Shown: one piece after another, positions 11,890-23,010 of the stretch
Layout: each line of letters opens with the position of its first letter
Position numbering within the stretch: the first letter of the stretch is position 1
From: Brachionus manjavacas
Lineage: Eukaryota; Rotifera; Eurotatoria; Ploima; Brachionidae
Reading direction: 5' to 3'
Assembly: GCA_019054805.1 (NCBI GenBank)
Contig: JAHQIY010000004.1
Span: forward strand, 1,116,001-1,180,000
Length of the DNA stretch: 64,000 nucleotides
The notes under the pieces: generated by a model
What the model was told of the DNA's origin: nothing
Database searches by the model: none
Seen by the model: only the letters and a program-made list of their open reading frames with translations
Made by a program: the position numbers and the translations under genes

Positions 11890-12096
11890 TCAAACCGACT
11901 TTTTGAACTGAATCGACTTTTCCAGGACAACCTCTTCCTCTCTTCTATTTTCATTTGAGTTGTTACTTAAAACAGCCTGCATTGATAAAATACTACTTTG
12001 ATTTGATTCAACACTATTGAAAACAGTTGAAAAAGGTGTATTAACTTGAATCGAACTAGATGGTATTTGAAATGATTCGCGATTTAAAGGACTCAT
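11890..12096 (-). CDS. Hypothetical Ser/Asn-rich ORF
   Basis: 68-residue frame from a real ATG, starting MSPLNRESFQIPSSS, with a Ser/Asn/Gln-rich middle and a charged end (NENRREEEVVLEKSIQ). Upstream on the same strand a further basic segment is cut by a stop. Composition is more coding-like than the flanks, so it may be an exon or a transposon gag fragment. No family recognised. Confidence 0.25.
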   Translation of the reverse strand: MSPLNRESFQIPSSSIQVNTPFSTVFNSVESNQSSILSMQAVLSNNSNENRREEEVVLEKSIQFKKSV

Positions 12097-12249
12097 TGAA
12101 TTTTGCTCTGTTGCTGGTAAGGCTTTCTTTCAACGTCCTTTTGAAGCATTTTTTCTATTCTTCAATCAAGGGTAGGAAATGAAAGTAATTGTATATGAAT
12201 CACATGTTTACACATCAAATTTTTCAGCCAATACTGAACATGAACATTT

Positions 12250-13330
12250 ACTTATAAAACTTGACTAACTGGATTAGATCCTTTTAAGATAGTAGGACAT
12301 TTAAGGTAAATATGAATGAACATCTGAGCGAAGAATATCAAATAACTGCAGGTGTCCTTCAAGACTCAGTAGTTAGTCCTCTTTTATTTAGTATATGTAT
12401 TGATGAAATCCCCAAAAGAAACATAACAAATAATGAATACTCTCTGCTTTTCGCAGATGATCTAGTAACATTCTTCATTTATAACAAAAAGGGGAACCTT
12501 GAAAATAAGATAAAAAATACACCAACGAACTAGAACAATGGCTTATAGAATGGAAAATGAAGATATCAGTTGAAAAGTCGTGTTCAGTAGTCTTCTCTAG
12601 GTACAAAAAAGAGAGTGATAATCTAAACTTAAAAATTTATGGAAACAGAATAGTGAGCCAAAAAGAAATCAAGTTTCTTGGTATTAAATTTGATTCAAAA
12701 TTAAATTTTGATATACTAGTTGACGAAATTAAAGAACGCTGCAATAAAAGGCTAAATATTATTAAGATTTTGTCAAACAAAAAATGGGGTCTTACTCATA
12801 ACACACAAGGAAATTTATGTAAATCTTTAGTCGGACTATTCTTTTCCTTGCTTGAATTCATTTTCAGAAAATAATATCAAAAAACTAAAGCAATTCAGAA
12901 TACAGCAGTAAGATCTATCCTTAAATTAAAATATGATACTCCCTCCAACATGGTGCATCATGAAGCTTTTAATAAACTTAAATTACTAACAGTCTCAAAT
13001 CGGCTTTTTGAGTTGAGTGAGAGATATGTTGGTACAGGACTGAGTCATTCTATTCTATTAGTTATCAGACTAGCGGAGGAATACAAAGAAGATTTCAAAT
13101 CAAGATATATTGAATACCCAACTCCATTGTGTAATTGCTGCCTTACTATTTCCTCATTTTTTCCTGAAACTTGAACTATGTAAACATGTGCCACATGTAA
13201 TAATCTATTCCGATATGTCTCCTTAACTTTCATTTTTTTAGCTTATTTACTTTATTTTGATTTTTTTTTTAAATTTACTCTGAAGGAGCTCTAGCTCGGT
13301 ACAGACCACAAATAAATAAATAGATAAATA
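12250..13330 (+). mobile_element. Jockey-like LINE family 1, 5'-truncated copy with 3' end
   Basis: The reverse-transcriptase 3' half is read across frameshifts: GVLQDSVVSPLLF (the GVPQGS motif, altered), LLFADDLVTFF (catalytic ADD), QWLIEWKMKIS.EKS, IKFLGIKFDSKLNF, and a C-terminal block FELSERYVGTGLSHSI. Breaks occur near 12532 and 12873. The 3' untranslated part runs from about 13175 to the stem GAGCTCTAGCTC (13288-13299), followed by CGGTACAG and an AAATA tail to about 13330. Copies of the same family lie at 52410 and 57560. Not able to make protein. Confidence 0.8.
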
Positions 13331-13339
13331 ATAGATAGT

Positions 13340-13676
13340 GAAAAAAAAATTAGCTACTAGCGATAACATGAACCATTTTTAAGTTTAGACTCCATTTCTC
13401 GTAATTTTTCACGTTTGTTCAACAAGCTAAATGCTTGAATTTTTTCTCTAAGCTCAAATAAAGTTTTAATAAAGCGGTGAAAAATTTAAATAAAATACAA
13501 TTAAAATTAGTTTATTTTTGATAAAAAAAGACCACACAAATCTTAAAACATACCTGAATAAAATATCTTAGATATTCATTTTATCTTTATTCATTTCTTA
13601 GAAAAAAACAATTTAAATATTTGTTGAGTGAGATAAAACAAAAAGTCAAATTTTCTCTTTTTTGTCTGTTCAAAAA
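13340..13676. other. 3' flank of the UCKL1 gene
   Basis: AT-rich. On the minus strand AATAAA at 13586-13591 lies about 90 bp past the UCKL1 stop and is a likely polyadenylation signal. Nothing else recognised. Confidence 0.4.
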
Positions 13677-15260
13677 TTAGAAGTCGTCTTTTTCCGTGCC
13701 AAAGTATCTGTCGCCAAAATTTCCCATGCCGGGCATGATATAGCAGTAGTCGCTCAATTCAGGGTCAACTGCCGTGGTCACAATTCTCACTTTGGGAAAC
13801 GCATAGGCCACATTGTGAACACCTTGTTCGGCCATTAGGAGCGAGACTAAAATAATATTCTTTTCCTCGACAGAATGGTCCAACAAGACCCTGATGGCCA
13901 TCATTGCCGCAGCGCCTGTGGCCAGCGTGGCGTCCATTATCAACACAATCATGTTCTTGATTTCACTGGGCAAGCGCAGATAGTGGAGCTCTGGCTCGCC
14001 GGTCATCTCGTTGGTCTGGATCAGAATTTTTCCAATAATGGCATTTTTGAACACTTCACACAAAGCTGGTTCCAAGCACTCGCCTGCTCTCAATATCGAA
14101 ACACCGCATACTTTTGCGTTTGCGTGTCTCTTTCCCTCATATTGCTGACTAGCAGTTGTGTTCACTACTACATCCTCAAACGGAAGCAGTGACAGTGCAT
14201 GTTCAATCAGAATGCGCATCAACCTATTTGAATAGAAGATGAAATCATCGCGTGCAGTGTCCCTGTTTCGAATTATGGTGTGCATGAATCTAATTTGCTT
14301 GGTGTCGTCTATTCTGTGCAATGAGCGCGGCAGAGGTTCACCAGCCTTGTGGTTCGGCTTGGCCAGGTCATGTCTAAATTTTCCTCCGCGAACATTCAGC
14401 TCTCGGTGAACTAGTTTAACAATCAGATCGATGGCTATTGAGTTGTCGCCACCTCTGGGTACAATGATGTCCGCATAGGCCATCGTCGGAGCAATGTAGT
14501 ACTCGAACGATGGCTTGACGTACTTGTTGTACTGCGCGATAACCGAGTCTATGTCCCTGCCCCGCTCGGTTATGTCCCGTTGGAGTCTTCTGGCCAGCCT
14601 GATGTCCGCATCGGTGTCCACAAATATTTTTATGTCCATTAGGTCAATGAGCTCCTTGCAGGCAAAGGCCATGATGCCCTCAAAAATGACCACATTGGCG
14701 CCGTACACAGTTTTGGTTCGCGATTCCCTCGAGTGAGTGGTGAAGTTGTACACAGGTATGTGAACTTGTTTGCCTCTCTTCAGCTCATTCAGGGTCTTGA
14801 TGATGAGGTCGAAGTCGAAGGCGTCCGGGTGGTCGAAATCGTACTCGTTGCGATTGGCCAGCTGGTGCTGTTCTTCGGACAGCACTTTGTAGAAAGAGTC
14901 CATGCTTAGGAGAGAGACCCACTGGACGTTGAGCTCCTCGATGATGCGCTTGGCCACTGTTGTTTTGCCTGAGGCGCTTCCTCCGCACAGACCCACCACC
15001 AGCGCTTCTTTCATTTGGCCGGACGAGTCGTACCAGGGCGGTCGACCGGCCGTGTAAATGGTCTTGGATCCGCGTATGTGCACATTGGTGTCCTTTTCTG
15101 ACGTGCTCGTCGTTCTGGCTCGGCTCACAGTTCGCTTGAGGCTCTGGCCTGCCAATTTCTCCGATACTTCATCGCCACTTTAAACAAATAGGCTTAGATT
15201 TTGCATGCACTTGGCACAAGGCTTTTACCTGTCAGATCCGCTCGAGTTTGTCCGAAACAT
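13677..15260 (-). CDS. UCKL1: Uridine-cytidine kinase-like protein (UCKL1), kinase plus UPRT-like domain
   Basis: Model complement(join(13677..15177, 15229..15260)), 510 residues. A tiny first exon (starting [10 protein letters not shown]) joins the large exon over a 51-bp intron; without it the big frame has no ATG at its head. Uridine kinases phosphorylate uridine and cytidine in pyrimidine salvage. The kinase domain spans residues about 65-280, with the P-loop GGSASGKT (about 76-83), MDSFYK and the [10 protein letters not shown] segment. The uracil phosphoribosyltransferase-like domain follows to the end, with [26 protein letters not shown] at the PRPP-binding position, and the ending [10 protein letters not shown] typical of UCKL1. 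UCKL1 is about 550 residues in vertebrates. UPRT activity in this subfamily is doubtful. Exon GC is well above the flanks. Confidence 0.95.
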
Positions 15261-15890
15261 TTTTGTTGCCACGATCCAAAACTCAAAGATTTAAGAAATA
15301 CTAAAAGTGAACAAAATTACGTGTTTACAAGATATTTATGTGGCATATTAAATTTTAATTTAAGTGAGATTTTCGACTTGAATTTTTTAGCTAGCAAGCG
15401 TGTTCGGCAGATTTTTTGTCGCTCTTTTGACTCAAATGGGTCTAAGAAAATAGGTTTTTTCTTTTTTTTGTGGAAAATAAAGATCAATTTGTCTGCAGGG
15501 CTGAAACCAGGCGCGCTTCCATTACGTAAGGAATACCGATGAGTTGAAAAAAAATTTTTTTTAATTTTTTAATGTAATGTTATATATCAATTGATAGCGC
15601 TGAATATCCGCTACAAGAATATATATTTATTTAGTATATAGGTCTTTTGGTTCTATACTTATAGAGCCCCGAAGATAAGTACTTTAGTTCTCATCTTTAG
15701 AATTCTCTGTCCATTCATCCAAAGAACATTTTCAATTTTTTTTTTTATTAAATATATATTTTATAATATGATATTATTATATTTATTTAATATTGTTCTT
15801 ACAAATTTGATTGAATAAAAAAATTCCAATTGTTTTGAAAATTTTTAAAAGCTCTTTCAGAAACAATACTTTTTGTGGTAAACTGGACGG
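15261..15890. other. 5' flank of UCKL1 and AT-rich DNA
   Basis: Presumed promoter side of the minus-strand UCKL1 gene. No frame with family similarity; a plus-strand frame over 15201-15542 overlaps exon 1 antisense and looks like chance. Confidence 0.35.
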
Positions 15891-15901
15891 GGCTCGCATT
15901 G

Positions 15902-16481
15902 GGCATATGCCAAAACACGGACCACCTGTTTTTTACTAAAACATGGACCGCGGTCCGGAAAAATCCAAAAACTTCGACCACCGACCATTTTGTAGAAAAT
16001 TTGATGAACTTTTACGCAAAAGAATCAGTTGGACCATGACGAACCATAGGTTTTCGAGGTAATAATAATACCTTTACCTTCCGACCACTAATTAAATGAA
16101 AGAGAATAGCCTCAGCATTATTGCAGAAAAATAAATTGTCTCCTAGCTCTTTTTTTTAAAAGCTCATAGCTGAAAAACTAAAAAAAAAATAACAAAAAAT
16201 TTATTTTTTTGCTAAAATTCTTTAATTTTAAAAAATTGAAAATTTTATTGCATACCGTTTTTCAGATATTTAAAATCTCCACATTTTTATACAAAAATGA
16301 ATATTTATTTTTGAGCTCCGTTATTAATAGCTTTACAAGTCAAAAACAAGGTCTTATGATCCAACTGATACTTTTGCGTAAAAGTCCACCAAATTCTCTA
16401 CAAAATGGTCGGTGGTCGGAAGTTTTTGGATTTGGATTATTCCTAATACCATCCGACCGCGGTCCATGTTTTAGCATATCC
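15902..16481. mobile_element. Mutator-like foldback element with 9-bp target duplication
   Basis: Flanked by CTCGCATTG on both sides (15893-15901 and 16482-16490), a perfect 9-bp duplication as made by Mutator-like transposases. Ends read GGCATATGCCAAAACACGG and, from the right, GGATATGCTAAAACATGG, each followed by a GGACCG-rich block. The inverted similarity continues inward (TCGACCACCGACCATTTTGT against ACAAAATGGTCGGTGGTCGG), making a long hairpin with a partly deleted right arm. No transposase. A second copy lies at 34524-35301. Confidence 0.75.
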
Positions 16482-16499
16482 CTCGCATTGCCATCTATT

Positions 16500-16750
16500 C
16501 GTAAAAAGTCAAAGTCTGACTTTGACTTGAGTCCACTTATTTTCAGGCTTTAACATTAGACCTCATCGTTTTATATTAACACCAAATTACAGAGAATTAT
16601 CAATGATAAGATGTAATTTAAAAACATTGAAATTCGAGAAATAAATTTTATTTAAAACAAAAATTCTTAAAAATTAAAAAAGAATTAAAAAAGAATTTTA
16701 GTTTTAGTCAAAGTCCAGACATGACTTTGGCTTTTGACCAACTCTGGGTA
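16500..16750. mobile_element. Degraded hAT-like MITE (AAGTC-rich family)
   Basis: AAAGTCAAAGTCTGACTTTG near 16505 and a right block ending GACCAACTCTG (about 16735-16745) match the family at 49485 and 50244. Directly abuts the right target duplication of the Mutator-like element. Confidence 0.4.
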
Positions 16751-17826
16751 AAGGGGTGAAAAAAAATGAAAAATAACCAATTTTATATAAATTCCAATGC
16801 TGAAGGCTAAGAATCATTAAAAAAATTGCTTTCCATGTAAAAAAATGGAAAAAGATGATTTTAAATCACACCAAGGTAAATTTTTTTTAATCTTTATTTT
16901 TATTTTGATAACATTTGACTGAATAAAGTTTGAATAACAATAATTTCTAAAAATTAAATGAGCACCCCAAAGTCCAAATTAAATTATTGCTTTCACCCTT
17001 TAACCTTTTAAAGAAAAAATGTCTCCTATTTTAAATTATTCTATAAATTCAAAATTTTCCAATTTCTCGATTCATTTTGAGTATTTTGATAGAAATTTAA
17101 ATAGCCTGGCTTCAAAAATAGCCAGAAAATGCCATTTCAAAAAATTCGAGGCGCTATAGAGATAGAACAGAATATCATAAAACGGGGCAAAATCAATCAA
17201 TTATTGATAGTTTGGGTTTTCCTTCAAAAAAAATTGTCTTTAAATTTTTAGAAATTTTGCTAAGTATAGTTTTTCTAAAACTAGAGTAAATTTTCAAAAA
17301 TTTTCTATTCCAATAATTTCTTTTTAATCAGATTTGAAAGATTATCAAAGTTATTTGTTTTTTTAAATTAAAAAAAAAATTGAATTTGTTGCGATTAAAA
17401 CTTTTAATAAAAAACGGAAAATTTTTTTTTTCAAAATCATTTTTTTAATAATTTTTAATTATTAAAAATTCACCAAATAATATTTTTTTATTCATGTTGA
17501 TAATGTGGTCAAATGTTCACAAAAAATGTGATCAATGGTATCATCTGATGAACATTTTGACCATCAACAAATTGATGATCATTATTTCAGGAACCAGATA
17601 AAATTCCGGTCATCAAACAATACCTCTCTAAGATAATTTTTTATTTTTTTAATTAACAATTTAATAACACATATCTTACAAAAAGCTTTTTTGAACAAAT
17701 TTTAATTTAAATGTAAAAATCAAGCTCTATGTCCGATTTTGTGGATTTTAAATGAAAAATGAAAAGGGCTTAAAAAATTCATGTTTCCAGAAAACGCCAT
17801 TTATTTTTACAAATCTATCGAATACT
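16751..17826. other. AT-rich stretch with one small hairpin
   Basis: At 17498-17572 TGTTGATAATGTGGTCAAAT pairs with ATTTTGACCATCAACA, forming a hairpin rich in GATCA/TGATC words. Otherwise no frame or repeat partner found. Confidence 0.4.
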
Positions 17827-17950
17827 TTATTATTATTATTATTATTTTTTATTCAATGAACGCCTTGTAGGCGATTTTAAAAATAAAAAATTATAGTTAA
17901 AATAAAATAGTTTAGTTTGAGACCAAAAAAAAAAACAGCATCCGATAATT
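17827..17950 (-). repeat. LINE-type 3' end with stem-loop and (TAA)n tail
   Basis: On the minus strand a stem-loop CGCCTACAAGGCG (17861-17873) is followed by an (AAT)n tail (plus-strand ATT repeats at 17828-17846). This is the layout of other LINE 3' ends here; no coding part remains. Confidence 0.5.
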
Positions 17951-18070
17951 TTACTTATGAATGTTAATATTTATTACTTTCTTTTAATTTCAATAATTAT
18001 TATTCAATTTTGGTATTCTTTTTTATTATTTTCTATTTCCCTTTTTTAGATAAATTTCTTCGCAGTAAAC

Positions 18071-18101
18071 ATGTCGATTCAGGAGGCATTCAAGTCGGGT
18101 T
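18071..18101 (+). other. Possible orphan first coding exon
   Basis: ATG TCG ATT CAG GAG GCA TTC (MSIQEAFKS) followed by GGTTAGAA, which could be a donor site. It is an island of coding-like composition in AT-rich DNA. No downstream exon that would continue it was found before the next transposons. It may be the start of a gene with a long intron, or a relic. Confidence 0.2.
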
Positions 18102-18239
18102 AGAATACTTTATCTAGATAATTTAATTTAATTTTTTTCTAATAATACATTTTGATAACAATAGAATTTTTTTGAATTTGTAATTAAAAAAATTCATCAT
18201 AAAAATGCATATTTTTTTTTAAAGCCCAAAAAAAATTAC

Positions 18240-18335
18240 TATCTTTTAGTTGGACTTTTGAAAAAAAAAGTCCGAACTTGGACTTGACTTGAGACCTGTG
18301 ACTTTTATAAAACTCTGAGTCAAAACAATGAATTG
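18240..18335. mobile_element. Fragment of hAT-like MITE (AAGTC-rich family)
   Basis: Reads AAAGTCCGAACTTGGACTTG, then ACTTGAGACCTGTGACTTTT and AACTCTG, closely matching the right half of the copy at 50244-50383. Confidence 0.5.
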
Positions 18336-18519
18336 AGCCACGAATTTTTTTTTGTTGTATTTTTTCATGTTTGTATTTTTTTATTTTTTTTTGCCTTTTA
18401 CGCTTAGATCTAATAAATAATAATAATAATTATACAATGTTTTAGGTAAATTGTTGAAAAACAAATTAATAAATACTTTTTTTAAATTAAAATTTAAGTC
18501 TGTTTTTTAGTGCTTTTTC

Positions 18520-18800
18520 TCCTTGTGTCGGGTTGAAACACTAAATGACGTATTTAATAAAAGAGGTTGAAACTATTTGTTCATTTTTTTTTCAAAAGCA
18601 CAAATGATATTCTTTTTGTGAATCCTTTTTAGCTTAGAATCAAGTGTATTTGTTTTGTCCTTTTGTGTCCTTTTTTGGTGAGAAGAATGTTTTGTCATGT
18701 TGTAAGTAAGCCTTTACATTGTTTCTTGCTAATTTTTTTTTTAAATACAATTTGAGGTGGAACCTCAGGCTGTTTGGATGGATCTTAGTCCTTCCTTTCA
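18520..18800 (+). repeat. Dispersed repeat with TGTCCTTTT words
   Basis: Shares TTTTGTCCTTTTGTGTCC and GTAAGTAAGCCTTTACATTG with 45888-46015, where the TGTCCTTTT word has expanded to a tandem array. Function unknown; probably a retroelement end. Confidence 0.45.
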
Positions 18801-18851
18801 ACCTCTTGCTTGAAATAACATCATTGTAAAAAATAAATTAAATTAATGTTA

Positions 18852-19991
18852 ATATGGTTTAATTTTTAGTGTTTGAATTACAAAATGTATCCAATGTTGA
18901 AATAACATTGAAAAGTGCGATGTTTCAAATAAAAAAATAATTTTAAGTTAATATTGCTAACATTTTCATATTTCAAATTTAACTCTTTGGTGAAATAGAA
19001 TGAGATTAATTTTTATTTGGAAATTTGAAAAAAAATATTGAAAATTCTTTTTTAACTTTTAAACAATTCATTTATTTATTTTTTGCCGAGCAAATGATCC
19101 TTTAGAATAAAAACACATGAAAAAACTAAAAAAAGCTAAATAATTGAAATAAAAAAAGAATAAAATAAGATAAAAAAAAAAATTAATTCATTAGATTTAA
19201 GTTTAAATGCAATCGTTGAAAAACTGGATCTAGTCGATTAGGTGAATAATAGTTCTCTTATTATCCGAAAAATTCTTGTTCTCAGGTTTTGTGAACTATT
19301 GGTTCACCCAATTTTTTGTTCAAAACAGAATTAGGGTGAACCAAAATAGAATTAAGTGAAAAATTGAATAAATCTTTTTAAAAGTATTCCTAATTCTCGA
19401 AACTGATATAAAAAAAAATAATTGAAGTTACAAATTTTTTTGTTTTTTTTTTAAGGAGCTTAAGAAAAAGCATTTGCTCTGATCTGGTTGACTTGGTATT
19501 ACTCTTTCCATAATCTCAAATGCCCAAATGCGCTCCTTAATTAAATCTTTGCCTTTCAGCATAAATAATAAAAATTAAAGAAAATTAAAATTTATTTTTC
19601 ACCCTTCAAGTGTTTGACTGATAGTTCATAAAACCTAAGAACAAGAATTGTTCCAGTTACAGGTGAACCATATTTTACCATAGTCTTCTTATAAAATTTT
19701 GACATGAGTGATAATTTACTTTCGTTTGGTGCACAAATACTCAATTTATGAAAAATGTAAAACAGAGCGCAGATAATTTTTTAAACTACAAATTTTATCT
19801 TTAAGGATCCTTATATCAAAAACCCGAAGTCAAAATTTATAAAAAAACTCAAAGTTTTTCATGTTTGCAATTTAAGCTTAAAATTATTTTTTTATTTGAA
19901 ACTAAAAAAAAAATTCGAAACATCGCACTTTTTCAATGTGATTTCAATATTGGATACATTTTCTAATATAACACAAAAAATTAAACCATAT
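18852..19991. mobile_element. Composite element with inverted arms (family A)
   Basis: The arm 18852-18975 (ATATGGTTTAATTTTTAGTG; ACAAAATGTATCCAATGTTG; GTGCGATGTTTC) returns in reverse complement at 19885-19991. Between them lies a degraded minus-strand LINE 3' end (from about 19076: CCGAGC..CCTTTAGAATAAA) and blocks such as CTTGTTCTCAGGTTTTGTGA. The same order of blocks occurs at 60795-63290, where three further insertions interrupt it. No protein-coding capacity seen. Borders of the unit and any target duplication are unclear. Confidence 0.5.
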
Positions 19992-20026
19992 GAAATTTAA
20001 AATAAAAAAAATAAATAAGAATATTT

Positions 20027-20532
20027 GGCAACTTGAAGTTCATGATCGTAATCAAATGATCAAAATTTAATTTATGATAAAATTAGATTTTTTTGATTTT
20101 TTTTAAATTAAACATAAGATGTTTATTATTTTAATTAAAAAAAAAAAACCTTTTTTTCTCTAATTGACCTTTAATTGATTCTTCTAAAATCTTTATTTGA
20201 AAACTTTAAAGACAAATTTAAAATCGACATTTAGGTATCCAAATTATGGGTCAAATAAACGCTTTAAATGATATTTAAATATCAATTAAATTATTTTACG
20301 GTGAAACAAAGTTAAATTTTGTATTGTAAAATTTCAAAATCATGATTAAATATTCAATTTACTTCAGATAAAAATTCATATAATTTTCTTTCCAATAATT
20401 GATTAAACAAACAATGTTTAATACAGTTTAGTCATTTATTATTAAAAAATTGATAAAAAAACATTTTTATTTAAATCAAAAACTAAAAATTTTGATTTGA
20501 AATTTACATTTGATGATGTCTTTCAATTTGCC
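20027..20532. mobile_element. GGCAA-ended TIR element with 8-bp palindromic duplication
   Basis: Left end GGCAACTTGAAGTTCATGAT; right end in complement GGCAAATTGAAAGACATCAT. The flanks are GAATATTT (20019-20026) and AAATATTT (20533-20540), a 7-of-8 duplication of a palindromic site. Interior is AT-rich with no frame. Same family as 62660-63135. Confidence 0.65.
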
Positions 20533-20540
20533 AAATATTT

Positions 20541-21775
20541 GCATAAAATTTAAAAAGAATTATAAATAATTTAAAATTAAGTTTGTTTTATTTATTTATT
20601 TTCTTGCTAATAAAACAAATATAAAAAAATTCTCTCTTATATTAATTAACCCTGGTTTAGGGATTCAGGTGATCAGTCTTGTTCACCAAAACAGTCTCAT
20701 TAAAAAGATCACATATTGAACAAGACCAAAAAAATGTTGTTTTACGTTAGTTTGCGTAATTTTCCTCTCTAGTTTATTAAACACAAAAAAATTACAAAAA
20801 CTAATTTTTTATCAAAATTACATTTGGACTTAAAAATTGATTTTAACAATTTCATTTTTTTTAACTTAAATTTAATAAAATTTTTTGATTTACTTAAATC
20901 TTTTACTTAAAGTTTTATAAATAATGAAGCGAACAAAAGGTTCGACTGAAAATGTATATGTTGTAAGGAGCTTTAGAAATCTGGGCTTATCTTGATGTTA
21001 AAATGTGGTAAGACATTCAAACTTGCAATCGTAAAGAAAAACAAAGGCCAAGAATAAGAAGGTTGAAAAAAAAATATAAAAATATGTTAAATCTACTTTT
21101 AAAAAATAAATTTTTTTCATTAATATAATTGAACGAGTATAAAAAAATTTTCCATCACAACCGTTTGTTTTTTAATTGACTAAATTAGCAACAATAAATT
21201 TTTTCTTTAATAAACTCTTATGATTACTAAATATAACTGAATTAAAGAAAATTACACAAAAAGATAGTCTGGCTAAACTAGACGTCATTTGATGACTATA
21301 AATTTTTTCAGTTTAAAAGGAATTTTATGTTCTTTAAAAATTCTTAAAATTTTGAGGGTAATGTTTATAGCTTTTTGAATAAATATTTAAATTTGAATGA
21401 CGCAATAGTTGCTCTACTGCTGTACATTATTTGAAATTTTTTCTGTTGGCAAATATTGCTGATTTAAAAATAAAAATTTGTTTTAATTTTTATTTTGAAA
21501 ATAAGCATTGTGTTTTTTCATACAAAAATTCCAATACAAAATTTAAATTCTGAATTAAAAAAAATGGATTTTGAACTATAGATTTTTCTGTAAACTTTAA
21601 GGATGAAATAAACAATTTTTCATTTAACAGTCCAGCTTAAAGAAAAAATTAATGCACTAAATTCAAAATTATTTAAGAAGGTATGACAGAATTTTATAAC
21701 AAAATAAAATAAATTTTCAAAATTGAAAAAAAAAATTCAAATTTAAATAGATTCAAAAGTAAATGTGTTATTTAG
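20541..21775. other. AT-rich stretch, nothing recognised
   Basis: About 1.2 kb without a recognisable frame or repeat partner in this window. Confidence 0.3.
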
Positions 21776-22840
21776 CCTAGATGCTCTCATCGTTGCTTGA
21801 GCGGCTGCTCTTTTTGAATGTTCTTGGAATTTTAGGTTATTTGGAAAGATAATACCGAGATCACGTTGTTTTGTAGTTTTTACAAGGAACTGTACATTCA
21901 TTTAGTAATCGTTATATTTTTTTCGGCAGCTCCATGGTGCATTTCAACAAATTTTTTAAAATGAATTTCCAGTTTCAAAAGGACAGCACAACTCTGAAGT
22001 ACAAGAATGTCCTGTTGAAGTTTTTATATTTTCTTAGAGATCAACACGGCTTATAAGTTAAGTGTCATCGGCCTTTAATTTTAATTCGTGCCAAACCATA
22101 TCAAAGGCTTTAGAAATATCAAAGAAAAGTGAAAAAACTCTTTTCGTTCTATTAAATGACTCTCCAATTTTTTGAATCAAAAAGTAAAGATTATCGGAAG
22201 TTCGCCGATGTTTCCTAAATCCTGATTGTTCCTGGATAAGTAATAAATTTTTTTCTAAAAAATTGTAGAGTCTTGTCTAGATTATACGCTCAAGTAAATT
22301 TCCTAGGCAACTTGTTATACTGATTGGTCTGTAGTTTGAAGGATCTTTTGGAGAAGATGCATTTTTTTGAATCATAGTTATGTTCGCAGTTTTCCATGAT
22401 TTTGGAATAATACCACGTCGCAGAGATAGGTTAAAAAGTTTTGAGATTTCAATTAAGGAATTTCTAGGTAAATTTTTAAGCATTAGATTATGTATTTGGT
22501 CAGGTCCTGAAGCCGCTTCAGTCTTCAGTCTTTTTAAAGCCAGCATAAGTTCGTTTAGGCAAATAGGATCATTGAAATTACACTGACTGTAATTTTTGAG
22601 GTATTCAAATTAAAGCTAATTATTTCATTATCTTTTTCAGTTTCTATTAGATCAGAGTAAGGACTAAATGTTGAAGATAACATATCTCCGAAGCATTTTC
22701 CTTTTTCCTTATCAGTTTTTAATTTATTGTTTTTTGAGATCAAATTTGGAATTAATTTTGATCCTTTCTGTGTTCTAAATTTGTTTATTTTTTTCCAAAA
22801 AGGCCTACTTGAAAGTGGATTTTTCCCCATTTTCTAAATG
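21776..22840 (-). pseudogene. CR1/jockey-like LINE with an internally deleted reverse transcriptase
   Basis: Reading the minus strand from the right: LSSRPFWKKINKFRTQKGS; then AASGPDQIHNLMLKN and SNYRPISITSCLGNLLE (RT fingers); then LIQEQSGFRKHRRTSDNLYF and FFDISKAFDMVWHE (first catalytic Asp region). This joins directly to LKADDT at about 22075, so the GVPQGS block normally lying between is missing. The remainder runs through RDLGIIFPNNLKFQEHSK, with stops and frameshifts. Dead copy; both ends truncated. Confidence 0.75.
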
Positions 22841-23010
22841 AATCTTATAAATAGAATTAAAATTATTTCAAATTTATAAAATTAAATATTCAAAAACCCA
22901 AATTCAAAATTAAAAATCAATTAAAAATCAATTCAAACAAGATGTATGTTAGAATTAGAACAACTCCCCTAAAAGCAACAACTTCAAAGAGAGCCAGAGA
23001 AGAAGACTAC

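Noticed and set aside
13875..14988. Several frames overlapping UCKL1 on both strands
   Set aside because: They are shadows of the high-GC UCKL1 exon; none shows a recognisable fold or motif.
13677..15155. Start of the UCKL1 frame at 15155
   Set aside because: The codon there is TTG, not ATG. A small upstream exon with ATG at 15260 joins in frame across a GT..AG intron and supplies the expected N-terminus.
16209..16553. 114-residue plus-strand frame, and a similar one at 35024-35209
   Set aside because: Both lie in the Mutator-like foldback copies and consist of its arm sequence; repeated occurrence reflects the element, not a gene.
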